A stretch of 44,823 bases of DNA from Acidobacteriota bacterium (GCA_003223835.1 QHWR01000120.1:1-44823); one strand, 5' to 3'; shown: positions 16,205 through 25,780, counted from the stretch's first letter. The notes: generated by a model not told the origin, from the letters alone. Made by a program: numbers and translations.

Positions 16205-17313
16205 GACCCACATCGAGCGCGTTGATCGTTCAGCCGTTGCCCTCGATCTCGAGCGCCGTTCCGCCGGCCGCGGTACGCCAGCCCAGGCGGATCGTCGGGC
16301 AGGACCTGTTTCACAGCCTGCTGCGCACGGAGCGGAAGCGCGCCGCGCGCGCGCGTCAGACGATCGTCGTGCTCCTGATCACGCCGGATCGTTCCACCGT
16401 CGACGACTCGCTGTTCGTGTGGCAGCCGGTCGTGGACGTGCTCGAGGCGGCCGCGCGCGACACGGACGTCATCGGCTGGTTTGCCGAGCGCAGGGTCCTC
16501 GGCGTGATCCAGACGGAAATGACCGCCGTCACCAGCGCGGGGCCGCGCGCGCTCGAGCATCGCATCCGCCGCGCGATCGGCGCGCGGTCCGACACGGCCG
16601 GCGCGGTTCAAATCCGCGTCCATCGGATTGCGCAGGACGTCGCCGCCGCCGCGGCGCCGCCGCTCGATTCGCCGAAGCAGATCGGTCGCGCGATCAAACG
16701 GGTCGTGGACGTGCTCGGCAGCATCGCGCTGTTGATCCTCCTGTCTCCGCTGTTCCTGCTGATCGCGCTGCTCGTCAAGAGTCGCTCGTCCGGGCCGCTG
16801 CTCTTCGGACAGACGCGCATCGGCGAAAAGATGAAGCCCTTCACGATGCTGAAGTTCCGCACCATGTACACCGGCGCGGATCAGACGCTCCATCGCGAGT
16901 ACGTGACGCAGTTCATCAAGTCGGGCGGCCAGGGCCTCCAGTCGGGCCCAACCGGACTCTTCAAGATCACCGCCGATCCGCGCGTGACGCCGATCGGCCG
17001 CGTGCTCCGCAAGACGAGCCTCGACGAGCTGCCGCAGCTGTGGAACGTGCTGCGAGGGGAGATGTCGCTCGTCGGGCCGCGCCCTGCGCTGCCGTACGAG
17101 GTCGAGCAATACCAGGCATGGCACTGCCGGCGTCTGGTGGATGCGAAGCCGGGGATCACCGGTCTCTGGCAGGTCGTCGGCCGCAGCCGGACGACGTTCG
17201 ACGAAATGGTGCGGCTGGATCTGCGCTACGCGAAGACGTGCTCGTTCTGGACCGACGTCAAGATCCTGCTCGCCACGCCACGAGCGGTGATCTCCGGAAA
17301 AGGCGCCTGCTGA
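16201..17313 (+). CDS. Initiating sugar transferase (polyprenyl-phosphate glycosyl-1-phosphate transferase)
   Basis: A 370-residue membrane enzyme that moves a sugar-1-phosphate from a nucleotide sugar to undecaprenyl phosphate, the first step of repeat-unit assembly. Residues 33-150 form a soluble domain shared with the preceding gene. One membrane-inserted helix is at about 168-192, and the catalytic part follows: [44 protein letters not shown] and [10 protein letters not shown]. It lacks the multi-TM N-terminus of WcaJ/WbaP-type enzymes. The TTG start is forced by the frame, since the first in-frame ATG is within the catalytic domain. It is intact. Confidence 0.92.
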   Translation: MRPTSSALIVQPLPSISSAVPPAAVRQPRRIVGQDLFHSLLRTERKRAARARQTIVVLLITPDRSTVDDSLFVWQPVVDVLEAAARDTDVIGWFAERRVLGVIQTEMTAVTSAGPRALEHRIRRAIGARSDTAGAVQIRVHRIAQDVAAAAAPPLDSPKQIGRAIKRVVDVLGSIALLILLSPLFLLIALLVKSRSSGPLLFGQTRIGEKMKPFTMLKFRTMYTGADQTLHREYVTQFIKSGGQGLQSGPTGLFKITADPRVTPIGRVLRKTSLDELPQLWNVLRGEMSLVGPRPALPYEVEQYQAWHCRRLVDAKPGITGLWQVVGRSRTTFDEMVRLDLRYAKTCSFWTDVKILLATPRAVISGKGAC

Positions 17314-17321
17314 GGAATCTT

Positions 17322-18372
17322 ATGAACAGCCTCGTTCCAGCCGTTCCCGCGTTCGCCTGCGCCACCATCCCTCGCGCGGTCGACGTCGTCCGCATCGGCG
17401 TCATCGGCTACGGCTACTGGGGACCGAACATCGTTCGCAACCTCCACTCGCTCGACCAGTGCGAGGTCGCGGCGATCTGCGACAAGAACGACGCCGCGCT
17501 GCGCCGCGCGAGCCGCACGTATCCGGGCGTTCCCGTCACGAACGATTTCGCCGGCGTGCTGGCCGCCTCCGACGTGGACGCGGTCGCCATCGTGACGCCG
17601 GTGTGGACGCACTTCGAGCTCGCGAAGGCGGCGCTGAACAACGGCAAGCACGTCTTCGTCGAGAAGCCCTTCACCTGCACCTCGGCGCAGGCCGAGGAGC
17701 TCATCGAGCTGGCGGAGCGGAAGCGCCTCCGCGTCATGGTGGACCACAGGCGCCGTCACCAAGATCAAAGAGCTCGTGCAATCCGGCGCGCTCGGGCCGT
17801 TGTATTACTTCGACTCGACGCGCGTGAACCTCGGGTTGTTCCAGCACGACGTCGACGTCGTGTGGGATCTCGCCCCGCACGACCTGTCGATCATGAACCA
17901 CATCGTGGGGGCGAAACCCCAGGCGGTCGTCGCCACCGGTGGCAACCACCTGAACGGACTCGCGGACCTCGCCTTCATCACCATCTATTTCCCGGGCAGC
18001 CTGATCGCGCACGTGAACGTCAACTGGCTCTCCCCCGTGAAGGTCCGCACGACGCTGATCGGGGGCGAGCAGAAGATGCTGGTCTGGAACGATCTCGAGG
18101 CGGACGAGAAGATCAAGGTGTACGACAAAGGCGTGCGGATTACGAACGGGCAGAGCGTCTACGACCTGCTCGTGAGCTATCGCTCGGGAGATGTCTGGGC
18201 GCCGAAAGTCGAGCAGGCGGAAGCCTTGAAGGTCGAGCTCGAGTACTTCGTGGACTGCATCCTGCAGAATCGCGCACCCTTCAACGACGGCCGCGCGGGC
18301 CTCGAAGTCGTCCGTCTGCTCGAAGCCGCGGACCGCTCCCTGAAAGCGCGAGGGCAACTTGTGGCCCTCTGA
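17322..18372 (+). pseudogene. Gfo/Idh/MocA-family dehydrogenase, frameshifted near 17746
   Basis: This resembles UDP-N-acetyl sugar 3-dehydrogenase-type enzymes used to build amino-sugar donors. The first part (from ATG 17322) reads RIGVIGYGYWGPNIVRNL, VTPVWTHFELA, HVFVEKPFTCT and RVMVDH. At 17744-17749 the frame switches by one, and the second part reads TGAVTKIKELVQSGALG, NLGLFQHDVDVVWDLAPHDLS and so on to 18372. Relatives have HTFVYTGAV across the join, so about 14 bases (T-F-V-Y and flanks) appear lost at a repeated AC/CAC. Everything else is well conserved, which points to a recent event or an assembly error. The stop overlaps the next gene's start. Confidence 0.85.
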
Positions 18373-19510
18373 GGTCCCCATTGCCCGGCGGACCGATCTC
18401 GCCCGCACCGCGCCGCCGGCGTCGCGAACCGGCACGCGCGCGCGGGGCACGATCTGGATCGATCTGGACAACTCGCCGCACGTCCCTTTCTTTGCGCCCA
18501 TCCTCGATCGCCTGCACGGGCGTGGGTTCGAGACCGTCGTGACCGCGCGAGACTGCTTTCAGGTTCGCGAGCTGGCGGATCTCTTTCACCTGCGCTACAC
18601 GCTGATCGGGCGCCATTCCGGGAAGAACCGATGGCGCAAGCTTGCCGGATTGTGCCGCCGCGCCTGCCAGCTCGTCCCCGCCGTGTTCGAAACAAAGCCG
18701 GATCTGGCCGTGTCGCACTGCTCGCGTGCGCAGTTGATCGTGGCCGCGATGCTCGGCATCCCGTCGTTGTTCATCGGGGACTATGAGTTCGCGACGGCGT
18801 GGGCGTTCGTGCAGCCGCGCTGGATGCTCACACCGGACGTCATTCCGCGGTCGGCCGTTGGCTGCGATCCCCGGCGCGTGCTGCAGTATCCGGGCATCAA
18901 GGAAGACGTCTACGTGCCCCGATTCCGACCCGACCCGCGCATCCGGCGGCAGCTCGGACTCGACGAGGAAGATCTCGTCGTCACGATCCGGCCGCCCGCC
19001 AATGAAGCGCACTATTACAACCCGGAAAGCGACGTCCTGTTCAACGCCGTCGTCGAGCGCCTGAGCCGCATCGCGGCCGTCCGGCTCGTGGCGCTTCCGC
19101 GCAACGACAAGCAGGCGGATGCGCTGCGCGCTCGCTGGCCCGATCTCTTCGCGGACGGCCGGATCCGGATTCCCGGCGCCGCGGTCGATGGCCTCAACCT
19201 GATCTGGCATTCCGATCTGGTCGTCAGCGGCGGGGGCACCATGAACCGCGAGGCGGCTGCGCTCGACGTGCCGGTGTACAGCACGTTCCGCGGCCGGATC
19301 GGGGCGGTCGATCGATATCTCAGCGCGTCGGGACGCCTCGTGCTGCTCGAATGTGTAGAAGACGTGCAGCGAACGATGCGCGTTGCGCGGCGCGCCCGGC
19401 CGGCCGTGCCGGCGGTCCGTGACGGCGGCGCGCTCGACATCATCGTGGCGCACATCGCGCGCGTCATGGAGTCCACCTGCGCGGCGGCAAACCGCCAGGT
19501 CGCGTCATGA
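18359..19510 (+). CDS. DUF354-family, GT-B-like protein
   Basis: A 383-residue cytoplasmic protein of the DUF354 family, which has a GT-B-like fold related to UDP-GlcNAc 2-epimerases and is common in archaeal and bacterial polysaccharide loci. Visible are IWIDLDNSPHVPFF near residue 31, ETVVTARDCFQ, LIGRHSG, HCSRAQLIVA, VVTIRPPANEAHYYN and the GT-B-like loop DLVVSGGGTMNREAAAL. Its role is unproven: a glycosyltransferase or nucleotide-sugar enzyme. The start is TTG 18359, inside the end of the broken dehydrogenase; the first 28 residues are low complexity. Its TGA overlaps the wecB ATG. Confidence 0.82.
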   Translation: MWPSEVPIARRTDLARTAPPASRTGTRARGTIWIDLDNSPHVPFFAPILDRLHGRGFETVVTARDCFQVRELADLFHLRYTLIGRHSGKNRWRKLAGLCRRACQLVPAVFETKPDLAVSHCSRAQLIVAAMLGIPSLFIGDYEFATAWAFVQPRWMLTPDVIPRSAVGCDPRRVLQYPGIKEDVYVPRFRPDPRIRRQLGLDEEDLVVTIRPPANEAHYYNPESDVLFNAVVERLSRIAAVRLVALPRNDKQADALRARWPDLFADGRIRIPGAAVDGLNLIWHSDLVVSGGGTMNREAAALDVPVYSTFRGRIGAVDRYLSASGRLVLLECVEDVQRTMRVARRARPAVPAVRDGGALDIIVAHIARVMESTCAAANRQVAS

Positions 19511-20691
19511 GACTGCTCACGGTCGTCGGCGCGCGGCCGAACTTCATGAAAGCGGCGCCGCTCATCGCGGCCATCCGGGCGCACAATCTGAAGGCGAGCG
19601 ATCCGATCGGCCACATCCTCGTCCATACCGGTCAGCACTACGACGACGTGATGTCGGGCGCGTTTTTCGCGGATCTCGGGCTGCCCGCGCCCGACGTGCA
19701 CCTCGGCGTCGGGTCGGCGTCGCACGCCGCGCAGACCGGCGAGATCATGAGGAAGTTCGAAGGCGTGCTGTCGGACACCAGACCCGACGTCGTCGTCGTG
19801 GTCGGCGACGTGAATTCGACGTTGGCGTGCGCGCTCGTCGCCGCGAAGATGTCGTGGGACACGGACGGCGGCCGGCCGCTCGTCGCGCACGTCGAAGCCG
19901 GGCTGCGTTCCTTCGACCGGTCGATGCCCGAAGAGGTCAACCGGATCGTGACAGATCACGTGGCGGACCTCCTGTTCGTGACGGAGCCGAGCGGCGTGGA
20001 GAACCTGCACAACGAAGGCATTCCGGCCGACAGGATCCATTTCGCCGGCAACACGATGATCGACTCGCTGCTGGCGTTCGAGGCGAGAGCGGACGCGTCG
20101 GCGATTCTGGAGCGGCTGGGATTGCGAAGTGATCCGGGACAGTCGCCCGAGCGGTACGCGCTGCTCACGCTGCACCGCCCGGCCAACGTGGATCATCGAC
20201 AGACGTTCGCGGGCATCGTCTCGGGGCTCGAGGAGCTGGCCGCGGAATGTCCGATCGTGTTTCCGGTTCACCCTCGGACGCAGCGGCGCCTCGAAAGCGA
20301 CGCGCTCGGCTCGACGCTCGTCACGAGCGGCCTGCGTCTGACAAGCCCGCTGGGCTATCTGGACTTTCTGTGTCTCATGAAGCACGCGTGGATCGTCGTG
20401 ACCGATTCGGGCGGCATCCAGGAAGAGACGAGCTGTCTGGGGGTTCCGTGCGTCACGGTGCGCCAGAACACCGAGCGGCCGGTCACGGTCACGCGCGGGA
20501 CGAACGTCATCGCCGGCACGCAGCCGGAGCGGATCAAAGCCGCCATCCGCGGTCAGACGCGCCGGCGGTTCTCGCGGGAGATGCCCGACAAGTGGGATGG
20601 ACGGGCGGCCGGCCGCATTCTCGACGTCATCGTGCGGACGCACGCCGGACGGTCGCGCTCGACGCCTGCTGTTTCGGCGATGTGCGGATGA
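19507..20691 (+). CDS. wecB: UDP-N-acetylglucosamine 2-epimerase (non-hydrolysing)
   Basis: A 394-residue GT-B-fold enzyme that interconverts UDP-GlcNAc and UDP-ManNAc, a precursor of ManNAc-containing polymers. Family motifs are VVGARPNFMKAAP at the N-terminus, HTGQHYDDVMS, HVEAGLRSFDRSMPEEVNR, TLHRPANVD, PVHPRT and VTDSGGIQEE near residue 300. All key residues are present and length is normal. It is joined by ATGA overlaps to both neighbours. A WecC-type UDP-ManNAc dehydrogenase is not visible nearby, so the next step may use the Gfo/Idh/MocA enzymes or lie elsewhere. Confidence 0.95.
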   Translation: MRLLTVVGARPNFMKAAPLIAAIRAHNLKASDPIGHILVHTGQHYDDVMSGAFFADLGLPAPDVHLGVGSASHAAQTGEIMRKFEGVLSDTRPDVVVVVGDVNSTLACALVAAKMSWDTDGGRPLVAHVEAGLRSFDRSMPEEVNRIVTDHVADLLFVTEPSGVENLHNEGIPADRIHFAGNTMIDSLLAFEARADASAILERLGLRSDPGQSPERYALLTLHRPANVDHRQTFAGIVSGLEELAAECPIVFPVHPRTQRRLESDALGSTLVTSGLRLTSPLGYLDFLCLMKHAWIVVTDSGGIQEETSCLGVPCVTVRQNTERPVTVTRGTNVIAGTQPERIKAAIRGQTRRRFSREMPDKWDGRAAGRILDVIVRTHAGRSRSTPAVSAMCG

Positions 20692-21902
20692 GGACCCGCG
20701 CGGACGCGATTCCGGATACGACGACGGTGACGCGCAAGCTGCTGGAATACTGCCGCTCGCAGGGTTGGGCGGGCTACGATCCGTACGACGCGCTGAACAG
20801 CCCGCTGCTGACGTCGCTGCCGTTTCTCCAGGCCCGAGTGCCGCGCCTGCTTTTGACGCAGGCCTTCAAGCGCAGCCCGATCAACATCCGCCCGCTCGCG
20901 CGCATTCCGCGGACGCAGAACCCGAAGGCGATCGCCTTGTTCCTGATCGCCGTGCTGCGGCTGACGAAGCTCGGGGCGCTCGAGGATGACACGCTCGCGC
21001 CGCTGTTGACCGCCAGACTGGCCGCGCTTCGATCGCCGGACGCGCGCTACTGGTGCTGGGGCTACAGCTTTCCGTGGCAGACGCGGACCCAGGTGATCGC
21101 GAAGGGATCGCCGAACCTGGTGTGCACCGCGTTCGCCGGCGCGGCGCTTCTCGATGCGTACGAAGCAACCCGCGACGAGTCGTGTCTCCAGATGGCGATC
21201 AGCGCCGCGGACTACGTGCTGGATTGCCTCTACTGGAACGACGGCGGGTCCGCCGGGTTCAGTTATCCGCAGCCTTCGCTGCGGCTCCACATCCACAACG
21301 CGAACTTCCTCGGGGCTGCGTTCCTCTGCCGTGTCTACACGCTGACGGGGGAACGGCGGTTTCTCGAGCCGGCGCTGACGGCGGCGCGGTATTCGGCCTG
21401 GCGGCAGCGCGCGGATGGATCCTGGCCGTACGGCGAGACGCGCACGCAGCAGTGGATCGACAACTTTCACACGGGATACGACCTCTGCGCGTTGCGGTCG
21501 ATTGCGCGGGACGCCTTCACGCCGGAATTCGACGAGTGCGTGCGCCGCGGGTTCGAGTTTTACCGCGACCATTTCATCCGGGAGGACGGGGCCGCGCGGT
21601 ACTACCACGACCGCACGTACCCGATCGATATCCACAGCGTCGCGCAAACCGTGATCACGCTATGTACTCTTCGCGACCTCGATCCCCGCGCCGTGTGCCT
21701 CGCACGCACGGTCTTTCAATGGGCCGTCCGTCACATGCGAGACGAGCGCGGCTTCTTCTATTACCGCGTGTTGCGCTTCGGCACGATCCGCACGCCGTAC
21801 CTTCGATGGGCGCAGGCCTGGATGCTGCTGGCGGGCTCCATCCTTCTCGGCGAGGACGCGGCGGCGGATCACGTCGGCGCTGCCGCGCGCGAGGTCGCGT
21901 GA
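20688..21902 (+). CDS. Alpha/alpha-barrel (six-hairpin-like) protein of polysaccharide loci
   Basis: A 404-residue predicted cytoplasmic, mostly helical protein. Repeated helix-hairpin segments such as RYWCWGYSFPWQTRTQ, NLVCTAFAGAALLDAY, RLHIHNANFLGAAFLCRVY, DGSWPYGE, WIDNFHTGYDLCAL and DIHSVAQTVITL resemble the alpha/alpha toroid of N-acylglucosamine epimerases, C5-epimerases and some glycosidases. I do not recognise a named family with certainty. It may epimerise or trim a sugar in the repeat unit. It starts at ATG 20688, overlapping the wecB stop, and ends in a GTGA overlap with the GT2 gene, so it belongs to the locus. Confidence 0.7.
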   Translation: MRTRADAIPDTTTVTRKLLEYCRSQGWAGYDPYDALNSPLLTSLPFLQARVPRLLLTQAFKRSPINIRPLARIPRTQNPKAIALFLIAVLRLTKLGALEDDTLAPLLTARLAALRSPDARYWCWGYSFPWQTRTQVIAKGSPNLVCTAFAGAALLDAYEATRDESCLQMAISAADYVLDCLYWNDGGSAGFSYPQPSLRLHIHNANFLGAAFLCRVYTLTGERRFLEPALTAARYSAWRQRADGSWPYGETRTQQWIDNFHTGYDLCALRSIARDAFTPEFDECVRRGFEFYRDHFIREDGAARYYHDRTYPIDIHSVAQTVITLCTLRDLDPRAVCLARTVFQWAVRHMRDERGFFYYRVLRFGTIRTPYLRWAQAWMLLAGSILLGEDAAADHVGAAAREVA

Positions 21903-22798
21903 GCCTGCTCGCGTATGCTGTCGTGACGCCGGCCCGCAACGAGGCGCGGTTCCTCGAGCTGACGATCCGATCCGTCATCGCCCAGACCGCGCGTCCCCTC
22001 CGGTGGATCATCGTCAGCGATGGATCGACGGACGGCACCGACGAGATCGTGGCGAAGTACGCCGCCGATCATTCGTGGATCGAGCTGCTGCGGATGCCGG
22101 AGCGGCGCGAACGTCACTTCGCCGGAAAGGTGCACGCGTTCAATGCCGGCCTCGCGAAGCTGCGCGAGGTGCCGTACGACGCGATTGCGAGCCTGGACGC
22201 GGACATCTCGTTTGACGAGGAGTATTTCTCGTTCCTCCTGGGCAAGCTCGCGCAGGATCCGGCGCTCGGGCTCGTCGGCACGCCGTTCCAGGACAGCTTC
22301 ATCTACGACTACCGGTTCGTCAGCATCGAGCACGTCTCGGGCGCGTGTCAGATCTTCCGCCGCGCGTGCTTCGAGGATGTCGGCGGATACGTGCCCGTCA
22401 AGGGAGGCGGCATCGATCACATCGCCGTCATCAGCGCGCGGATGAAGGGATGGAAGACGAGAACCTTCACTGAAAAGGTCTGCCGGCACCACCGCGCGAT
22501 CGGATCGGCGCGTGCCGGAGGGCTCAGGGCGCGCTTCAAGGACGGTCTGACCGATTACGCCCTGGGCGGCCACCCGCTCTGGGAACTGTTCAGAACCGCG
22601 TATCAGATGACCCGCCGCCCGTGGATCGCGGGCGGCCTGCTGCTGCTCGCCGGCTTCGTCTGGGGCGCCGTTCGCGGCGGCGAGCGGCCCGTTTCCCGGG
22701 AGCTCGTCGAATTCCGCAGACGCGAGCAGATGCAGCGCCTGCGAACGTTCTTGTCCGGCCGCCGCGCGTCCTCGCTGGACGCCGCGGTGTCTTCCTGA
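21899..22798 (+). CDS. Glycosyltransferase family 2 (first)
   Basis: A 299-residue GT-A-fold glycosyltransferase that adds a sugar to the lipid-linked unit on the cytoplasmic face. The N-terminal VVTPARNEARFL and WIIVSDGSTDGTDEIV bind the nucleotide, and SLDADISFD is the metal-binding DxD region. CQIFRRACFEDVGGY and GGIDH follow, the usual acceptor loop. A hydrophobic segment near the end (IAGGLLLLAGFVWGAV) may attach it to the membrane. GTG 21899 is used because it overlaps the previous stop and has GAGG upstream. Donor and acceptor cannot be predicted. Confidence 0.9.
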   Translation: MSLLAYAVVTPARNEARFLELTIRSVIAQTARPLRWIIVSDGSTDGTDEIVAKYAADHSWIELLRMPERRERHFAGKVHAFNAGLAKLREVPYDAIASLDADISFDEEYFSFLLGKLAQDPALGLVGTPFQDSFIYDYRFVSIEHVSGACQIFRRACFEDVGGYVPVKGGGIDHIAVISARMKGWKTRTFTEKVCRHHRAIGSARAGGLRARFKDGLTDYALGGHPLWELFRTAYQMTRRPWIAGGLLLLAGFVWGAVRGGERPVSRELVEFRRREQMQRLRTFLSGRRASSLDAAVSS

Positions 22799-22824
22799 TC
22801 GCGCCACACGCCGCGCGCGCACTC

Positions 22825-23805
22825 ATGTTGCTGCGAGACCTCTATTACCACGTGAAACCCGCGGTGCCGCGCTCGCTGCGCCTCGCGGTGCGGCGCGCGC
22901 GCGCGCGCCGGCTGCGCCGCCGGTTCAGCGCCTCGTGGCCGATCGACGTCGCGTCGGGACGAACGCCCGCCGGCTGGCGCGGATGGCCGCGCGGCGAAGC
23001 GTTCGCGTTCGTGCTCACCCACGACGTCGAAGGCGCGATCGGGCTGGGCCGATGCCGCGCGCTGGCCGACATGGAGATGTCGCTCGGGTTCCGCTCCGCG
23101 TTCAATTTCGTCCCCGAGGGCGAGTACGAGGTTCCATCACAGCTCCGCCGCGCGCTCATGGCAGACGGATTCGAGATCGGCGTCCACGATCTGCACCACG
23201 ACGGCAGGCTGTACCGATCCCGCACGCGGTTCAGGACCGCGGCGCAAACGATCAATCGCTATCTCGCGTCGTGGGAATCGGTCGGGTTCCGATCCGCCTT
23301 CATGCTCCACAATCTGGCCTGGCTCCAGGATCTCGACGCGCTGTACGACGCCTCGACGTTCGACACCGATCCGTTCGAGCCGCAGCCGGACGGCGTCAAG
23401 ACGATTTTTCCGTTCTGGGTCGCGCGTCCCGATGGCACCGGCTACGTCGAGCTGCCCTACACGCTGCCGCAGGATTCGACGCTCTTTCTCATCCTCCAGG
23501 AGCCGACGATCGAGACGTGGAGGCGCAAGCTCGATTGGGTGGCCCGCCACGGCGGCCTCGCGCTGGTGAACGTCCATCCGGACTACATGAGTTTCGGACC
23601 GGCGAAGGGGCGCCACGAGTACGACGCGGGACTCTATCGCGCGCTGCTCCAGTACGTGCGCAACCGGTACGACGGCCGATGCTGGTTCGCGCTGCCGCGT
23701 GAAGTGGCCAATTACGTTCGCCGCTTCCAGGACGTCGAATCGGACGTCGAATCGGACAGGGAAGTCGGCATCGCCGCCGCCTCGGCGCAGGGCCCGCTCG
23801 CATGA
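22825..23805 (+). CDS. Polysaccharide deacetylase-like (CE4 / WbmS-type) protein
   Basis: A 326-residue protein with an NodB-like pattern: VLTHDVEG with Asp67 (usual TFDDG replaced by THDVE), FRSAFNFVPEGEY, and IGVHDLHHDG with His121 and His125 as likely metal ligands. NVHPDYM lies later. This variant resembles the WbmS/PelA-like branch found in O-antigen and capsule loci, not the classical chitin deacetylases. It has a strongly basic N-terminal region (residues 12-34) and no signal peptide, so it probably acts in the cytoplasm. The C-terminus contains a short DVESDVESD repeat. It ends in an ATGA overlap with the next GT2. Confidence 0.78.
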   Translation: MLLRDLYYHVKPAVPRSLRLAVRRARARRLRRRFSASWPIDVASGRTPAGWRGWPRGEAFAFVLTHDVEGAIGLGRCRALADMEMSLGFRSAFNFVPEGEYEVPSQLRRALMADGFEIGVHDLHHDGRLYRSRTRFRTAAQTINRYLASWESVGFRSAFMLHNLAWLQDLDALYDASTFDTDPFEPQPDGVKTIFPFWVARPDGTGYVELPYTLPQDSTLFLILQEPTIETWRRKLDWVARHGGLALVNVHPDYMSFGPAKGRHEYDAGLYRALLQYVRNRYDGRCWFALPREVANYVRRFQDVESDVESDREVGIAAASAQGPLA

Positions 23806-24707
23806 CTCCATCCGCGCCGCGCATTTCAGTCTGCATCTGCACTTACAAGCGGCCGCGCCTGCTCGAGCGTCTGCTGGATGCGTTGCGCGAGCAGGAGACC
23901 GGCGGCCGCTTCGATTATTCGATCGTCGTGGCCGACAACGATGCCCTCGAGTCCGCCGCCCCGGTCGTCCGCGGCTTCGCCGCGGCCTCGGGCATCCCGA
24001 CCGTCTACTGCGTGGAACCGCGCAGGAACATCGCGCTCACGCGCAACAAGGCAATCCAGCAGGCGACGGGCGACTTCATCGCCTTCATCGACGACGACGA
24101 GTTTCCGACGCGAACGTGGCTGAAGACGCTGTTCGATGCCTGCGGCGAATTTGCGGCGGACGGCGTGCTCGGACCGGTGAAGCCGCACTACGAGGAGCCG
24201 CCGCCGCGGTGGGTCGTGCGGGGCGGATTCTACGATCGGCCAGGCTATCCCACCGGATTCGTCATCGACTGGCGCAAGGGGCGCACGGGCAACGTGCTGC
24301 TCAAGCGGGACGTTTTGATCGCGCTCGATCCCCCGTTCCGCCCCGAGTTCCTGACCGGCGAAGACCAGGATTTCTTCAGACGCGCGATCGAACGCGGACA
24401 CGCGTTCGTCTGGTGCGCGGAGGCGGTCGCGTACGAGGCGGTGCCGCCGCTCCGCTGGAACCGCCGGTTCATGCTTCGCCGCGCGCTCCTCAGGGGAACG
24501 ATTTCGCTGCTCCACCCGACCGTCGGCGCACGGCACGTCGTCAGGTCGTTCGTCGCGGTTCCCGCCTACCTGGCGGCGCTGCCGTTCGCGTTGTGCGCGG
24601 GCCAGGGCGCCTTCATGACGTGCCTCGTCAAGCTGTGCGATCACACCGGCCGTCTGCTGGCGACCTGCGGCATCAAACCGATAGACGAGGCGTACGTCAC
24701 CGAGTAA
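23802..24707 (+). CDS. Glycosyltransferase family 2 (second)
   Basis: A 301-residue GT-A glycosyltransferase. SVCICTYKRPRLLERLL opens the chain, followed by SIVVADNDALES, the RNIALTRNKAIQQA helix, and the DxD region AFIDDDEFP. GEDQDFFRRAIERG is the typical C-terminal acceptor and catalytic-base region. A hydrophobic segment (AVPAYLAALPFALCAG) near residues 250-265 suggests membrane association. It is only distantly related to the first GT2 of the locus, so it likely adds a different sugar. The start overlaps the deacetylase stop. Fourteen bases separate it from the SDR gene. Confidence 0.9.
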   Translation: MTPSAPRISVCICTYKRPRLLERLLDALREQETGGRFDYSIVVADNDALESAAPVVRGFAAASGIPTVYCVEPRRNIALTRNKAIQQATGDFIAFIDDDEFPTRTWLKTLFDACGEFAADGVLGPVKPHYEEPPPRWVVRGGFYDRPGYPTGFVIDWRKGRTGNVLLKRDVLIALDPPFRPEFLTGEDQDFFRRAIERGHAFVWCAEAVAYEAVPPLRWNRRFMLRRALLRGTISLLHPTVGARHVVRSFVAVPAYLAALPFALCAGQGAFMTCLVKLCDHTGRLLATCGIKPIDEAYVTE

Positions 24708-24721
24708 CACCGCGCAATTTC

Positions 24722-25780
24722 ATGCTCATGGAGCTCGACGCTGACGTCATCGGAAAAGACGAGGTGATTCTCGTCACCGGCGCGACCGGATTCCTCGGCC
24801 CGACGGTCGTCCGGACCCTGCTCGATCGCGGATTCCGCCGAGTCCGCTGCCTGACGCGCACCGCGGGCCGCGAGACCCGTCTGCCGGACGTGGACGGAGC
24901 GGGGCACCGCGTCGAGGTCTTCAGAGGCAATCTCCTGTCACGGGACGATTGCGTGGCGGCGACACGGGACGCCGCCGTCATCCTGCACCTGGCGGCGGCC
25001 AGAGGCGAGAAATCGTTCCCCGACGCTTTCCTGAACTCCGTCGTGACGACGAGAAATCTGCTCGACGCAAGCCTTCGCCACCGGTGCCTGCGTCGGTTCG
25101 TGAACGTGAGTTCGCTGACCGTGTACTCGAACGCGCGCGGCTGGCGTGTGCCTCTCGACGAGTCCTGTCCCGTCGAACGCCAGCCCGCGCGCCGCTCCGA
25201 TCCGTACTGTTTCGCGAAGGTCAAGCAGGACGAGATCGTCACCGAGTACGGGCGTCGGTTCGGCGTGCCCTACGTGATCGTCAGGCCCGGTTACGTGTAC
25301 GGACGCGGCAACGAGGCGATCACCGGCCGCGTCGGCATCGGCACGTTCGGCGTGTTCCTGCACCTGGGAGGCACGAACACCATCCCGTTCACCTATGTCG
25401 ACAACTGCGCCGACGCGATCGTGCTGGCCGGCATCACCGGCGGCATCGACGGCGAAGTCTTCAACGTCGTGGACGACGACCTGCCGTCGAGCCGGCGGTT
25501 CCTGAGGCTCTACAAGCGGGCAGTCAGGCGGTTCGCGTCGATCTATGTGCCGCACGCGCTGAGTTATGCCGCGTGTGATCTGTGGGAGCGCTACGCCGAT
25601 TGGTCGGAGGGGCAGTTGCCGCCGGTCTTCAATCGTCAGGCGTGGCGCACCTACTGGAAGCGCACGCGGTACAGCAACGACAAAGTCAAGTTGCGGCTCG
25701 GCTGGATGCCGCGGGTCTCGACGGCCGAAGGCCTGCGGCGGTACTTCGAGAGCTGCCGGGAGAAGCTTCAACATGCTTAG
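24722..25780 (+). CDS. NAD(P)-dependent sugar epimerase/reductase (extended SDR)
   Basis: A 352-residue extended short-chain dehydrogenase. The Rossmann motif is VTGATGFLGPTVV near residue 18, with VILHLAAARG, VNVSSLTVYS and the active-site YCFAK (Tyr-x3-Lys). RPGYVYGRGNE and FTYVDNCADAIVLA follow. It most likely acts on nucleotide-linked or lipid-linked sugars as an epimerase, dehydratase or 4-reductase. ATG 24722 or 24728 could be the start. It overlaps the following dehydrogenase by 8 bases, so the two may act in sequence on one precursor. Intact. Confidence 0.88.
   Translation: MLMELDADVIGKDEVILVTGATGFLGPTVVRTLLDRGFRRVRCLTRTAGRETRLPDVDGAGHRVEVFRGNLLSRDDCVAATRDAAVILHLAAARGEKSFPDAFLNSVVTTRNLLDASLRHRCLRRFVNVSSLTVYSNARGWRVPLDESCPVERQPARRSDPYCFAKVKQDEIVTEYGRRFGVPYVIVRPGYVYGRGNEAITGRVGIGTFGVFLHLGGTNTIPFTYVDNCADAIVLAGITGGIDGEVFNVVDDDLPSSRRFLRLYKRAVRRFASIYVPHALSYAACDLWERYADWSEGQLPPVFNRQAWRTYWKRTRYSNDKVKLRLGWMPRVSTAEGLRRYFESCREKLQHA

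Noticed and set aside
23730-23765. Short DVESD duplication as a minisatellite
   Set aside because: Only two in-frame copies; too small to be more than chance or local slippage.
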